Source: G963663315 sp963665165 (GTDB taxonomy: Bacteria > Pseudomonadota > Gammaproteobacteria > Arenicellales > Poriferihabitantaceae). Taken from it: 64,000 bases of DNA. Shown one piece after another: positions 50,954-60,064 of the stretch. Each line of letters begins with the position of its first letter. The first letter of the stretch is position 1. Location of the stretch: positions 2,294,001-2,358,000 of the forward strand of contig OY761989.1 in NCBI GenBank assembly GCA_963665165.1, given 5' to 3'. The notes beneath the pieces are model-generated. The model did no database searches. It was not told where the DNA came from and saw only the letters and a program-made list of their open reading frames with translations. The translations under genes and the position numbers were made by a program.

Positions 50954-52702
50954 ATGAAAAAATTATCGGGCGGTCAAGCTGCGGTGGAATCATTGCGGAC
51001 AGAAAACACAAAACATGTTTTTGGCCTGATCGGCTCGGCGGCCATGGAGATGTTCGACGCGCTTTATGATGCCGGGGATATTGATTTCATCGGAGTGCAC
51101 GACGAGCGGACAGGAACCCACATGGCCGATGGCTATGCCCGGGCTTCGGGGCAACCCGGAGTGGTCCTGGCCGGTCAAAATGGTCCGGGGGCGACCAATC
51201 TGGTGACCGGGCTGGCCCAGGCAAAAGCCGCTTTCTCGCCGGTCGTTTCCATCGCCGGTTCACTCTCTCTGGAACATGTTTATCGGGACGCGTTCCAGGA
51301 GGTGGATCAACAATCGCTGTTTACTCCGGTCACGAAAAAAACCTGGACCGTCACTCACGCCAAACGGATTCCGGAAATGTTCCGTGAAGCGTTTCGCCTG
51401 GCGTTGACCCCGCGATGCGGTCCGGTGCAACTCAACCTGCCAAGGGATGTGCTGGCCGACATCGCCGAATTTCCTCCGTTTCAATCGCCCCGGTCTTACC
51501 GGACACACAACGTCCCAAGCGGATCGGATGAAGCGATCGAACGGGCCGCGGAAATGCTCGCAGCCGCACAAAAACCGGTTATCGCCGCCGGCGGCGGCAT
51601 CAAGAATACGGACGGATTCGAAGACATCCTGGCCCTGGCGGAAACACTGAACGCGCCGGTCACGACCTCTCCCGGCCACGGTGACGCGATTCCGTTCGAT
51701 CATCCGTTGAACGCGGGACAAATGGGACCGCGTGGAAATCCGGTCGCATCCCGTTTGATGCAGGAAGCGGATGTCATTCTCGCATTGGGAACCCGATTGG
51801 GGTTCAATTCGACATTCTATTCGTATGACCACATAAACGAGCGGGCCAGCATCATCCAGGTTGAACTGGAACCGACCGCAATTGGCCGTTATTTTCCTGT
51901 GGAGCTCGGAATCTGGGCCGATGCCCGCTCCGCCGCAAGGCAACTGTGTACGGAACTGGGCAGGCAGAAAGCGCGGTCTGAAGTCGCAAAATGGACGGAG
52001 GACTTCAAACGTGACCGTATCGCCTGGCTTGACCGGCGCGACCGGGATCCGGCCATTGACCGTTATCCGATTCAGCCCGCGGCGCTGTACAAGGCGCTGC
52101 GCGGCGTACTGCCGAAAAACGCGGCGGTGACCATGGATGCGGGCACCTTGTGCCTGCAGGCGACGGACGCACTGAATTACTGGACACCGAAATCCCTGTT
52201 CACGCCGCTGGATTTCGGTCTTGTCGGTTTTTCATTCGCCTGCGGGCTTGGCGTAAAGCTCGCGCGTCCCGAGCGTCCGGTAGTCAGCCTGATGGGAGAT
52301 GGCGGTTTCGGGATGACTCTGTCGGAACTGGGCACCGCCGTGGACAACCGGATCAATACCACCACCATCGTCATGAACAACCAGTGCTGGGGCGCGGAAA
52401 AAGCCTACCAGAGGGATTTTTTCGGGGAGAGGTATATCGGCTCTGATGTCAGCAGCCCGCCATTCGACAAGGTCGCGGAGTTGTACGGAGCGGCCGGCTA
52501 TCGCGCCGACCGGGTTTCAGAGATTGCCGGCGCGGTCGAAGCGGCGCTTGATTGCGGCAGGCCGGCGGTGGTGGATGTCGCGGTTGACCCGGAGGCGCTG
52601 TACAGCTTTCGCCGGGATTCATTCAGGCATCGTGTGGACCAGGCGGCGCCGGGGCCAGGCAGGCCAGGGCCAGCCGTCATTTCCCCCCGGCAATCAGGAT
52701 GA
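50954..52702 (+). CDS. ThDP-dependent enzyme, sulfoacetaldehyde acetyltransferase/acetolactate synthase-like
   Basis: A 582-residue protein with the three-domain ThDP fold. The activating glutamate is in VHDERTGTHMADGYAR and the ThDP-binding motif is GDGGFGMTLSELGTAVDNRINTTTIVMNN. The following NNQCWGAEKAYQRDFFGERYIG resembles sulfoacetaldehyde acetyltransferase (Xsc) more than acetolactate synthase. No phosphotransacetylase or sulfonate genes are near, so the reaction is unproven. The C-terminal end is proline/glycine-rich and its last bases overlap selO, which is encoded on the opposite strand. Confidence 0.78.
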   Translation: MKKLSGGQAAVESLRTENTKHVFGLIGSAAMEMFDALYDAGDIDFIGVHDERTGTHMADGYARASGQPGVVLAGQNGPGATNLVTGLAQAKAAFSPVVSIAGSLSLEHVYRDAFQEVDQQSLFTPVTKKTWTVTHAKRIPEMFREAFRLALTPRCGPVQLNLPRDVLADIAEFPPFQSPRSYRTHNVPSGSDEAIERAAEMLAAAQKPVIAAGGGIKNTDGFEDILALAETLNAPVTTSPGHGDAIPFDHPLNAGQMGPRGNPVASRLMQEADVILALGTRLGFNSTFYSYDHINERASIIQVELEPTAIGRYFPVELGIWADARSAARQLCTELGRQKARSEVAKWTEDFKRDRIAWLDRRDRDPAIDRYPIQPAALYKALRGVLPKNAAVTMDAGTLCLQATDALNYWTPKSLFTPLDFGLVGFSFACGLGVKLARPERPVVSLMGDGGFGMTLSELGTAVDNRINTTTIVMNNQCWGAEKAYQRDFFGERYIGSDVSSPPFDKVAELYGAAGYRADRVSEIAGAVEAALDCGRPAVVDVAVDPEALYSFRRDSFRHRVDQAAPGPGRPGPAVISPRQSG

Positions 52703-54157
52703 ACAACTGACCGAAAGCCGGGCAGCCCAGTCTGGCGGCGGGCTGGCGTAGACCTGGAAATCCGGTTGTTCATCGAATGGTCGGGCGAGCAATCCAACCA
52801 ATTTGTCTATTTCGGAATAATCCATTTCGTCCCTGGCTTTACGAATCGCAATTTCCGCCATCCAGTTCCTTAGCACATACCGGGGATTGACACGTTCCAT
52901 CGCCCGCCTCCGGTCCCGGCCATTCGTTTCCTCGATTTCAAGCCGCTTCCGGTATCGGGTCAACCAATCCGTCAGATCCGCGCTGCAGGGCATCCCGTTC
53001 CGGCCGGAACCGGGACTGCACAACATCCGGAACGTATTGGTGAAATCCAGTTGATCGCGTTCCATAACCGTCAACAGGTCATCATACAGCCTGCCGTCTT
53101 CGTCCGTTTCCTTGTGCAGGCCGAGTTTCGCTCTTTTCGATTTCAGGCAGGCATCGTCGAATATCCCTTCATATTTCATCAACTCACCGGTCGCTTTTTC
53201 CACAGCCTGTTCGGGAGACTGGTCGAACAGGGGCAGCATGGCCTGGGCAAGACAACCCAGATTGAACAATCCGACCGGTCCCTGTCGATTGAATGCATAC
53301 CGGCCGGTACGGTCTGAATGGTTGCAGATATGACCCGCCTGATAACGATCCATGAACCCGAAAGGCCCGTAGTCGATGGTTATTCCATGAATGGACATGT
53401 TGTCGGAATTCATCACTCCATGACAAAACCCGACAGACTGCCATTGCGCAATCAATCGGGCGGTAAGATCGACGATGGTCGAAAACAGGGACAGATACGG
53501 TTCACGGCTGTCCTTTAATACCGGGTAGTAATGATCCAGCGCGAAATCGGCGAGGATTTTCAGGTCGTCATAACGATTCTGGTAGAAAAGGAATTCGAAG
53601 CTGCCGAAGCGCAGGTGGCCGGGCGCGACGCGGATCAGCATGGCCCCGGTTTCAAGCTGCTCCCGATACACGTGTTCGTCACTGCCGAACAATGCCAGCG
53701 CCTGGGTCGTCGGGATGCCAAGACCGGTCATCGCGGCGCTGCACAAATATTCCCGGATTGTAGAGCGCAATACCGCCTTGCCATCCCCCTGCCTCGAATA
53801 GAGCGTCCGTCCGCTGCCTTTCAATTGCAGGTCCCATAACCGGTTGCCGCGGGTTCTGACCTGCCCCAGCAAAAGCGCTCTTCCATCCCCGAGCCGGGGC
53901 ACATACTGGCCGAACTGATGACCGGAATAGCACATCGCCAGCGGGTCCGTACCCGGCCAGGCGGAAGTCCCGCCGATCAGACTGACGAAATCCGGCCTCG
54001 ACAGTTCCCCGGGGTCGAGCTCCAGCAAATCGGCCACCCGGGTGTTGAAATGAATCAGATATTGATTTTCCAGCAACTCGGGTTGATGCCGCGAATGGAA
54101 TATTCCCGGCAAGCCGCCGTACACATTATCGAACCGGAGCGATTCAAGCGTATTCAT
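52694..54157 (-). CDS. selO: SelO/YdiU protein adenylyltransferase (pseudokinase)
   Basis: A 487-residue SelO. Distinctive segments are RFDNVYGGLPGIFHSR, CYSGHQFGQYVPRLGDGRALLLGQV, LQLKGSGRTLYSRQGDGKAVLRSTIREYL and GVMNSDNMSIHGITIDYGPFGFMD. SelO transfers AMP from ATP to protein hydroxyl residues and is linked to oxidative stress. The chain ends CSS, with a cysteine near the place where eukaryotic SelO has selenocysteine. Its 3' end overlaps the ThDP-enzyme gene tail to tail by nine bases. Confidence 0.92.
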   Translation of the reverse strand: MNTLESLRFDNVYGGLPGIFHSRHQPELLENQYLIHFNTRVADLLELDPGELSRPDFVSLIGGTSAWPGTDPLAMCYSGHQFGQYVPRLGDGRALLLGQVRTRGNRLWDLQLKGSGRTLYSRQGDGKAVLRSTIREYLCSAAMTGLGIPTTQALALFGSDEHVYREQLETGAMLIRVAPGHLRFGSFEFLFYQNRYDDLKILADFALDHYYPVLKDSREPYLSLFSTIVDLTARLIAQWQSVGFCHGVMNSDNMSIHGITIDYGPFGFMDRYQAGHICNHSDRTGRYAFNRQGPVGLFNLGCLAQAMLPLFDQSPEQAVEKATGELMKYEGIFDDACLKSKRAKLGLHKETDEDGRLYDDLLTVMERDQLDFTNTFRMLCSPGSGRNGMPCSADLTDWLTRYRKRLEIEETNGRDRRRAMERVNPRYVLRNWMAEIAIRKARDEMDYSEIDKLVGLLARPFDEQPDFQVYASPPPDWAARLSVSCSS

Positions 54158-54327
54158 GGCTGAATTCGATGGGTTGGTATCTTCCCGGAACGGTTTTTAC
54201 TATCATTGGTTCGTGTATTGAGAAAACAGGTCAGGACCCTGCCTTTTTGATTGAAAATGAATCCGGATTGCGCGATGATCGCCCTCCTGTTTCTTTGCTA
54301 TTTTAACTTTTATTTCTGATAACAAAC

Positions 54328-55632
54328 ATGACAAGAGCCGAACAAATCAAGGCCGTTGAAAACGACTGGGCGACCAACCCGCGTTGGGCAAATATAACCA
54401 GAGGCTATAGCGCGGAAGATGTGGTTCGTCTGCGCGGGTCCGTCCAGCCTGAACTGACTTATGCCCGGCGAGGCGCCGAAAGGCTCTGGAACCTGATTCA
54501 CGGAGGCGCGGACAAGGGCTATGTGAATTGCCTGGGAGCGCTGACAGCGGGCCAGGCCGTACAACAGGCCAAGGCAGGGGTTGAAGCCATTTACCTGTCC
54601 GGCTGGCAGGTGGCGGCGGACAACAACAGCTCCGAAACCATGTATCCGGACCAATCGCTCTACGCCTATGATTCGGTACCTGCCGTAATTCGCAGAATCA
54701 ACAATTCTTTCGCCCGGGCAGACCAGATTCAATGGTCGCGCGGCGTGGATGAATCCAGCGATGAATATATCGATTACTTCCTGCCCATTGTCGCGGATGC
54801 CGAAGCCGGGTTCGGAGGCGTCCTGAACGCATTCGAACTGGCCAAGAGCATGATTATCAACGGCGCCGCCGGGGTGCATTTCGAAGACCAGCTCGCCGCG
54901 GTCAAGAAATGCGGACACATGGGCGGCAAAGTACTGGTCCCGACCGGGGAAGCAATCCAGAAACTGATTGCCTCCCGACTCGCTTCAGACGTGCTCGGCG
55001 TTCCGACCCTGATCCTTGCGCGCACCGACGCGGAAGCGGCGAACCTGCTCACTTCGGACTTCGATGACAGGGACCGGCCCTTTCTCACCGGTGAGCGCAC
55101 TTCCGAAGGCTTCTATCGCGTAAGGAACGGGCTGGAACAAGCCATTTCGAGGGGGGTCGCCTATGCACCCTGGTCGGATTTGATCTGGTGTGAGACAGCC
55201 ACCCCCGACCTGGGGTTTGCGCGGGAATATGCCGATGCGATACACGAGAAATACCCGGACCAGCTTCTGGCCTACAACTGTTCGCCCTCATTCAACTGGA
55301 AGAAAAACCTGGATGACAAGGATATCGCCGGGTTCCAGGATGAAATTGCCGCCATGGGTTATAAATACCAGTTCATCACTCTGGCGGGCATCCATAACAT
55401 GTGGTACCACATGTACGATCTGGCTTATGATTACGCCAGGGGGGAAGGCATGCGGCATTATGTCGAAAAAGTACAGGAACCGGAGTTCTCTGCCGCATCC
55501 CGGGGGTACACGTTCGTCGCCCACCAGCAGGAAGTCGGAGCCGGTTACTTCGATGACGTGACCACCACTATCCAGGGCGGCTCATCCTCAGTGACTTCAT
55601 TAACCGGTTCAACCGAAGAAGATCAATTCTGA
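54328..55632 (+). CDS. aceA: Isocitrate lyase
   Basis: A 434-residue isocitrate lyase. The catalytic-cysteine motif is KKCGHMGG (in EDQLAAVKKCGHMGGKVLVP), the substrate-binding segments are LSGWQVAADNN and YNCSPSFNWKK. It splits isocitrate into glyoxylate and succinate for growth on two-carbon units such as acetyl-CoA. It is followed by aceK; malate synthase is not in the window. The acetyl-CoA economy of the carnitine route would fit. Confidence 0.94.
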   Translation: MTRAEQIKAVENDWATNPRWANITRGYSAEDVVRLRGSVQPELTYARRGAERLWNLIHGGADKGYVNCLGALTAGQAVQQAKAGVEAIYLSGWQVAADNNSSETMYPDQSLYAYDSVPAVIRRINNSFARADQIQWSRGVDESSDEYIDYFLPIVADAEAGFGGVLNAFELAKSMIINGAAGVHFEDQLAAVKKCGHMGGKVLVPTGEAIQKLIASRLASDVLGVPTLILARTDAEAANLLTSDFDDRDRPFLTGERTSEGFYRVRNGLEQAISRGVAYAPWSDLIWCETATPDLGFAREYADAIHEKYPDQLLAYNCSPSFNWKKNLDDKDIAGFQDEIAAMGYKYQFITLAGIHNMWYHMYDLAYDYARGEGMRHYVEKVQEPEFSAASRGYTFVAHQQEVGAGYFDDVTTTIQGGSSSVTSLTGSTEEDQF

Positions 55633-55688
55633 GCGCCCGTCACCATTACAACCGGCGTCTGTACATCGGGTACGGACGCTGATTCGTC

Positions 55689-57467
55689 ATGTGCCCTGAA
55701 CGTACCAGACCGGACCTTGCCAAGCAGGTTGCTGAAACCATTCTGCATGGCTTCAACCGGCATTTTACCCGATTCCGGGAAATCACCGTCGAGGCGAAAC
55801 ACCGTTTTGAAACGGCGGATTGGGAAAGCGAGGTCCAGGCCCGCAAGGACAGAATCTGGTTTTATGACAGGCGGGTGGATGAAACCGTTGACTACATCAA
55901 CCATAATCTGGACCTTGACCTGGAGCATCTGGACAGACCGCTGTGGCAGGATATCAAACGCCGGTACCTGTGGCTGCTTTACGAACACAAGCAACCCGAA
56001 CTCGCCGAGAGCTTCTACAATTCGGTTTTTTGCCGCCTCTTTGACCGCAGTTATTTCAACAATCGACACATATTCCTGAACCCCGGCAGCGCCACTGATT
56101 TTCTCGATGTGGATGATCCGGTCTATACCAGTTACTACCCGGATGAGTCGGGGCTGAAGCATGCGTTCAATCGGATCCTCAACAGTTTCGATCTTGAAAA
56201 CAGTTGGCAGGATCTGCAAAGAGACCTGGATTTACTGGTCGAGAACTTCGAGCCCTGCCTGCAATCCACAATCAAACCCCGGCCCCACCGGCAACTGCAA
56301 GTCATATCCTCCCCGTTTTATCGAAACAAGGCTGCCTATATTGTGGGCCGGGCGCTGATCGGACATGACCGCCAGTCATTTGTAATACCGCTGCTGCTGT
56401 CGCAAGACCTGGAACTGTATGTGGACACGATCATCACCGACCCGGATGATATTGCGCTCATTTTCAGTTTCACTCGCGCCTACTTCATGGTCAACACCCC
56501 GGTACCGGCTGCCCTGGTCGGGTTTCTGCACAAGATTCTGCCCACGCGGAGCAAGGCCGACATCTACACTTCCATCGGCTTCCAGAAACAGGGCAAAACC
56601 CTTTTTTACAGAGAGTTTCTCCATCACCTGCAACACTCGAGCGACAAACTGGTCATCGCTCCGGGAATAAAAGGAATGGTGATGAGCGTATTTACATTGC
56701 CCTCCTACCCATTCGTGTTCAAAGTCATCAAGGATTATTTTGCGCCGCCCAAGAATATTGACCGTTCTACCGTCAAAAAAAAATACCAACTGGTAAAAAT
56801 GCATGACCGGGTGGGCCGGATGGCAGACACACTGGAATTCTCCCATGTCGCGTTTCCGGTCGAACGCTTTTCCGATGAACTCCTGGAAGAATTGAAAACA
56901 TCCATCCCGGACAGCATGAGCATGGAAAATGATTTCGTCATAATCCGGCATCTGTACATCGAAAGAAGAATGGTGCCGCTCAATATCTATCTGGATACCC
57001 ACGACAATGAAATGATAGAAAATGGGGTCAAGAGCTACGGTGACGCGGTCAAGGAAATGGTCACGGCCAATATATTTCCCGGCGACATGCTGCTGAAGAA
57101 CTTCGGCGTTACCCGCCATAACCGGGTCATATTCTATGATTACGATGAAATCTGCCACATGACAGAGATCAACATACGGTCATTACCCAAAGCCCGGTCT
57201 GAAGAAGAAGAGCTTTCATCCGAAATCTGGTTTCATGTGGCGGATAACGATTTCTTCCCCGAACAATTCGAGAATTTCGTAGTCAATCACCCGAAAGTGC
57301 GGGAACGGTTCCTGATTCACCATCCTGAACTCCTCGACCCGTCCTGGTGGAGGACTATTCAAAATGATATTATTGCCGAGAAGCTCCATGACGTATATCC
57401 ATATCACCAGAACAAGCGGTTTTGTGTCCGCTACCCGGACCGCTACCCCTCGTCACCGGCAAACTGA
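55689..57467 (+). CDS. aceK: Isocitrate dehydrogenase kinase/phosphatase
   Basis: A 592-residue AceK. The C-terminal kinase part contains VFKVIKDYFAPPKN and KMHDRVGRMADTLEFSHVAFP, and the catalytic region DMLLKNFGVTRHNRVIFYDYDEI. It phosphorylates isocitrate dehydrogenase to direct carbon to the glyoxylate shunt and also reverses it. It lies 56 bases after aceA, presumably in the same unit. Confidence 0.94.
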   Translation: MCPERTRPDLAKQVAETILHGFNRHFTRFREITVEAKHRFETADWESEVQARKDRIWFYDRRVDETVDYINHNLDLDLEHLDRPLWQDIKRRYLWLLYEHKQPELAESFYNSVFCRLFDRSYFNNRHIFLNPGSATDFLDVDDPVYTSYYPDESGLKHAFNRILNSFDLENSWQDLQRDLDLLVENFEPCLQSTIKPRPHRQLQVISSPFYRNKAAYIVGRALIGHDRQSFVIPLLLSQDLELYVDTIITDPDDIALIFSFTRAYFMVNTPVPAALVGFLHKILPTRSKADIYTSIGFQKQGKTLFYREFLHHLQHSSDKLVIAPGIKGMVMSVFTLPSYPFVFKVIKDYFAPPKNIDRSTVKKKYQLVKMHDRVGRMADTLEFSHVAFPVERFSDELLEELKTSIPDSMSMENDFVIIRHLYIERRMVPLNIYLDTHDNEMIENGVKSYGDAVKEMVTANIFPGDMLLKNFGVTRHNRVIFYDYDEICHMTEINIRSLPKARSEEEELSSEIWFHVADNDFFPEQFENFVVNHPKVRERFLIHHPELLDPSWWRTIQNDIIAEKLHDVYPYHQNKRFCVRYPDRYPSSPAN

Positions 57468-57488
57468 CAGTTATCCGGTAATTCAAAA

Positions 57489-57968
57489 ATGAAAACAGCG
57501 GATCTGGCCGATGAATATCCGGATGTACGGATTTGCGAACCCATATTCCGGTCTTTTGGAGGAGCCAGACAATTTCATGGCGAGATTCGCACTGTAAAAT
57601 GCTTTGAAGACAATACCTGTGTGCGCCGGAGCCTTTCAGAAAAAGTCGAGGGCGCTGTCCTGGTAGTGGACGCGGGCGGATCGCGAAGATGCGCCATGCT
57701 GGGCGACATACTGGCCCGAATGGGCGCCGACAACGGCTGGGCGGGCGGAATATTCCACGGATCGATCCGGGATAGCGCAGAAATAAACAAAATGCCGTTC
57801 GGGGTAAAGGCGCTTGGTGTCATCCCCGTCAGAAGTGTCAAGGAAGGACTGGGCAAACAGGATGTGCCGGTAAATTTCGCCGGGGTCACCTTTACTCCGG
57901 GTGAGTATGTCTATGCGGACGAAGACGGGATCATTGTCAGCGCAACCCCCTTACAACTGCCCGCCTGA
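57489..57968 (+). CDS. rraA: RraA, regulator of RNase E activity
   Basis: A 159-residue RraA-fold protein: TADLADEYPDVRICEPIFRSFGGARQFHGEIRTVKC, GAVLVVDAGGSRRCAMLGDILA, YADEDGIIVS. In E. coli it binds RNase E and dampens mRNA decay. Related 4-hydroxy-4-methyl-2-oxoglutarate aldolases share the fold, but the length and sequence suit RraA. Convergent with dksA. Confidence 0.9.
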   Translation: MKTADLADEYPDVRICEPIFRSFGGARQFHGEIRTVKCFEDNTCVRRSLSEKVEGAVLVVDAGGSRRCAMLGDILARMGADNGWAGGIFHGSIRDSAEINKMPFGVKALGVIPVRSVKEGLGKQDVPVNFAGVTFTPGEYVYADEDGIIVSATPLQLPA

Positions 57969-58038
57969 TCGAAGCGATTCCGGGCGCGTTTCCCGGCATG
58001 GGCGTTTTCCGTCCGGGGACGTTTCCCGGATTTAACTG

Positions 58039-58473
58039 CTAGGAAAGCTGTTTTTCGCGAATCTCGTCCAGTGTCTTGCAGTCGATGCACAAACTGGCAG
58101 TGGGTCGCGCCTCCAGTCTTTTCAGACCGATCTCCTCCCCGCAGTTTTCACAATATCCAAAATCCCCGCCCGCCAGACAGGAGATCGAGCTTTCAATTTT
58201 CTTGATCAGTTTCCTGTCCCGGTCCCGCCCTCTTAATTCGAGCGCCATGTCGGTCTCCTGGCTGGCGCGATCCGTAGGGTCAGGGTGATTCGCGGTTTCA
58301 TCCTGGATATTGTGCACGGTACGGGAAGTTTCATCGGTCAGTTCGGCCCGCCATGCCCGCAGGATCGCCTCAAAATGCGCGAGCTGCCGCGGCCCCATAT
58401 ATTTTTCCGATTTCCCCGGTTTATAGGGTTTGATACCGTGAATCAGCAACTCAGGTTTTCTTTTCGCAGCCAT
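58039..58473 (-). CDS. dksA: DksA, RNA-polymerase-binding transcription factor
   Basis: A 144-residue DksA. The coiled-coil tip has the functional D-x-x-D-R-A (DPTDRAS), and the C4 zinc finger is YCENCGEEIGLKRLEARPTASLCIDCK. It binds the polymerase secondary channel with ppGpp. Start ATG 58473 gives MAAKRKPELLIHG; 21 codons farther upstream are open but not conserved. The upstream AT-rich stretch could hold its promoter, unassigned. Confidence 0.93.
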   Translation of the reverse strand: MAAKRKPELLIHGIKPYKPGKSEKYMGPRQLAHFEAILRAWRAELTDETSRTVHNIQDETANHPDPTDRASQETDMALELRGRDRDRKLIKKIESSISCLAGGDFGYCENCGEEIGLKRLEARPTASLCIDCKTLDEIREKQLS

Positions 58474-58618
58474 GGGTAAAGTTTTGTTATAAATCAATAC
58501 ATTAAAACAAATTAAAGTATTTTTGACTGATCGCAAAAATCAGGGACGGGTTTATACCAAATGCCGCAATACATTGCAACGAAAAATCAAGACAAGCGCA
58601 CCCTGGTTTCCAACCGGT

Positions 58619-58918
58619 TCAGACTTTCCCGGATTTCCGTATCCTGGCTGCTGCGCGCAAACGTCTGGCCTCGGTCGGAGTCAGCGCGAGCGGGCGGTAA
58701 ATTTCAACACGGTCATGGTCTTCCAGGCGATAGTCGTAATCCCTCCGGAACCCGTAAACGCCTGCTTCGACCTCGTCAAGATCCAGGTCCGCAATGATTG
58801 AACGGATACCCGACATCTCTAAAGCCTGCCGGATCGTCGTCCCTTCCGGGCAGGACAAGACAATTTTTTCCTGATGGTCAGGCAAGGCGTATACCACGGA
58901 AACGGAGATCTCTTTCAT
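58619..58918 (-). CDS. rnfH: RnfH-family ubiquitin-like protein
   Basis: A 99-residue beta-grasp protein: ISVSVVYALPDHQEKIVLSCPEGTTIRQALEMSG, GVYGFRRDYDYRLEDHDRVEIYRPL. Found beside ratA as in most Gammaproteobacteria; its ATG overlaps the ratA stop (ATGA). The function is unproven beyond this association. Confidence 0.9.
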   Translation of the reverse strand: MKEISVSVVYALPDHQEKIVLSCPEGTTIRQALEMSGIRSIIADLDLDEVEAGVYGFRRDYDYRLEDHDRVEIYRPLALTPTEARRLRAAARIRKSGKV

Positions 58919-59358
58919 CCCCGGTCAGGCGCATATATCCGGTCGGCCCGCTGGACGAATGAATCGACCATCGAATCCGCGATTCTCCTGAATATCGGAC
59001 CCACCACAGCCCCCAGCAAGCGGTTGGAAAAATCGAATTGCAGGTCCAGTACGACCTTTGAAGCGTTCTCTTCCAGTTGGATGAATTCCCAGCTTCCATG
59101 AAGTTCACTGAACGGCCCATCCACCAATGTCAGCGCGATTCTGTGCGTTCCTTCCAGTTTGTTGCAGGTGGTAAATGATTTTTCGATTCCCTTGTAGGAA
59201 ATTTTGATCGAAGCGACCACCTCCTCACCGGAACGGCTGATTTCCTCTGACCCGCCGCACCAGGGCAGGAATTCCTGATACCGGGCGACATCATCAACCA
59301 GTGTGAACATCTTCGGGGCGCTATGCGTAACCAGCGCTGACCTCTTTACCGTGTACAT
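58915..59358 (-). CDS. ratA: RatA-type START/polyketide-cyclase protein
   Basis: A 147-residue START-like protein: VKRSALVTHSAPKMFTLVDDVARYQEFLPWCGG, ISYKGIEKSFTTCNKLEG, LDLQFDFSNRLLGAVVGPIFRRIADSMVDSFVQRA. E. coli RatA was reported to bind 50S subunits; relatives (Coq10 family) bind ubiquinone. ATG at 59358 has an AAGGTGAG site. Divergent from smpB. Confidence 0.9.
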   Translation of the reverse strand: MYTVKRSALVTHSAPKMFTLVDDVARYQEFLPWCGGSEEISRSGEEVVASIKISYKGIEKSFTTCNKLEGTHRIALTLVDGPFSELHGSWEFIQLEENASKVVLDLQFDFSNRLLGAVVGPIFRRIADSMVDSFVQRADRIYAPDRG

Positions 59359-59452
59359 CTCACCTTGTGCGGATTCCAGACAAATTCCGAACGGTGGATT
59401 ATACTGCACGAAATCCGGACCACCATGTTTCACGCAATTCCAGGTTATTTGA

Positions 59453-59929
59453 ATGGCCAAGCCCCAAAAGAAAACGCAATCCAATTCCATTGCCGTCAAC
59501 AGAAAGGCCTGGCACGATTACACGATTGGCGAACAATTCGAAGCAGGTATCGTCCTCGAAGGATGGGAAGTAAAAAGTCTCAGGGACGGACGCGCCCAGC
59601 TCAAGGAAAGCTATGTATTCATCCACCGGGGGGAAGTCTTTCTGACAGGCGCGCACTTTTCGCCGCTTGCCAGCGCGTCAACCCATGTCACGGCGAATCC
59701 GACGCGCCACAGAAAACTGCTGCTGCACAACAAGGAAATCAGCAAATTGATCGGCGCCACGGAACGGGCGGGGTATACCATTGTGCCACTGAGCCTGTAC
59801 TGGGTACGCGGAAAAGTGAAACTAAAAATCGCGCTGGCAAAAGGAAAGAAACAATTCGACAAACGCCAGGCAATCAAACAACGGGACTGGGACAGACAGA
59901 AGCAACGCCTTTTCAAGAACACCGGTTAA
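59453..59929 (+). CDS. smpB: SsrA-binding protein SmpB
   Basis: A 158-residue SmpB: NRKAWHDYTIGEQFEAGIVLEGWEVKSLRDGRAQLKESYV, YTIVPLSLYWVRGKVKLKIALAKGKKQFDKRQAIKQRDWDRQKQR. It delivers tmRNA to stalled ribosomes. Its RNA partner, ssrA, is 1 kb downstream. A weak promoter (CAGACA 59377, TATACT 59400) is visible in the gap to ratA. Confidence 0.95.
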   Translation: MAKPQKKTQSNSIAVNRKAWHDYTIGEQFEAGIVLEGWEVKSLRDGRAQLKESYVFIHRGEVFLTGAHFSPLASASTHVTANPTRHRKLLLHNKEISKLIGATERAGYTIVPLSLYWVRGKVKLKIALAKGKKQFDKRQAIKQRDWDRQKQRLFKNTG

Positions 59930-59930
59930 T

Positions 59931-60024
59931 CACTCCCCCTCGAGGGGAATCGAAGAAGCCAAGCTGCCAAGGTAGATGCGAGTCGTATACCACTCCCCCT
60001 TGAGGGGGAGTCGAAGAAGCCAAG
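59931..60024. repeat. Two direct copies of a palindromic 34-base repeat, 60 bases apart
   Basis: Copies at 59931-59964 and 59991-60024 share CACTCCCCCT-GAGGGG followed by TCGAAGAAGCCAAGC. Each begins with an inverted repeat (CCCCCT/AGGGGG type) that could form a hairpin. They lie between convergent smpB and djlA and resemble dispersed REP-like intergenic elements; they may also end transcription. A GGTGGGGGG stretch follows the second copy. Confidence 0.75.
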
Positions 60025-60064
60025 CCAAAGGCGCAGGCTGATTCGGTGGGGGGCCGAAAACGAA

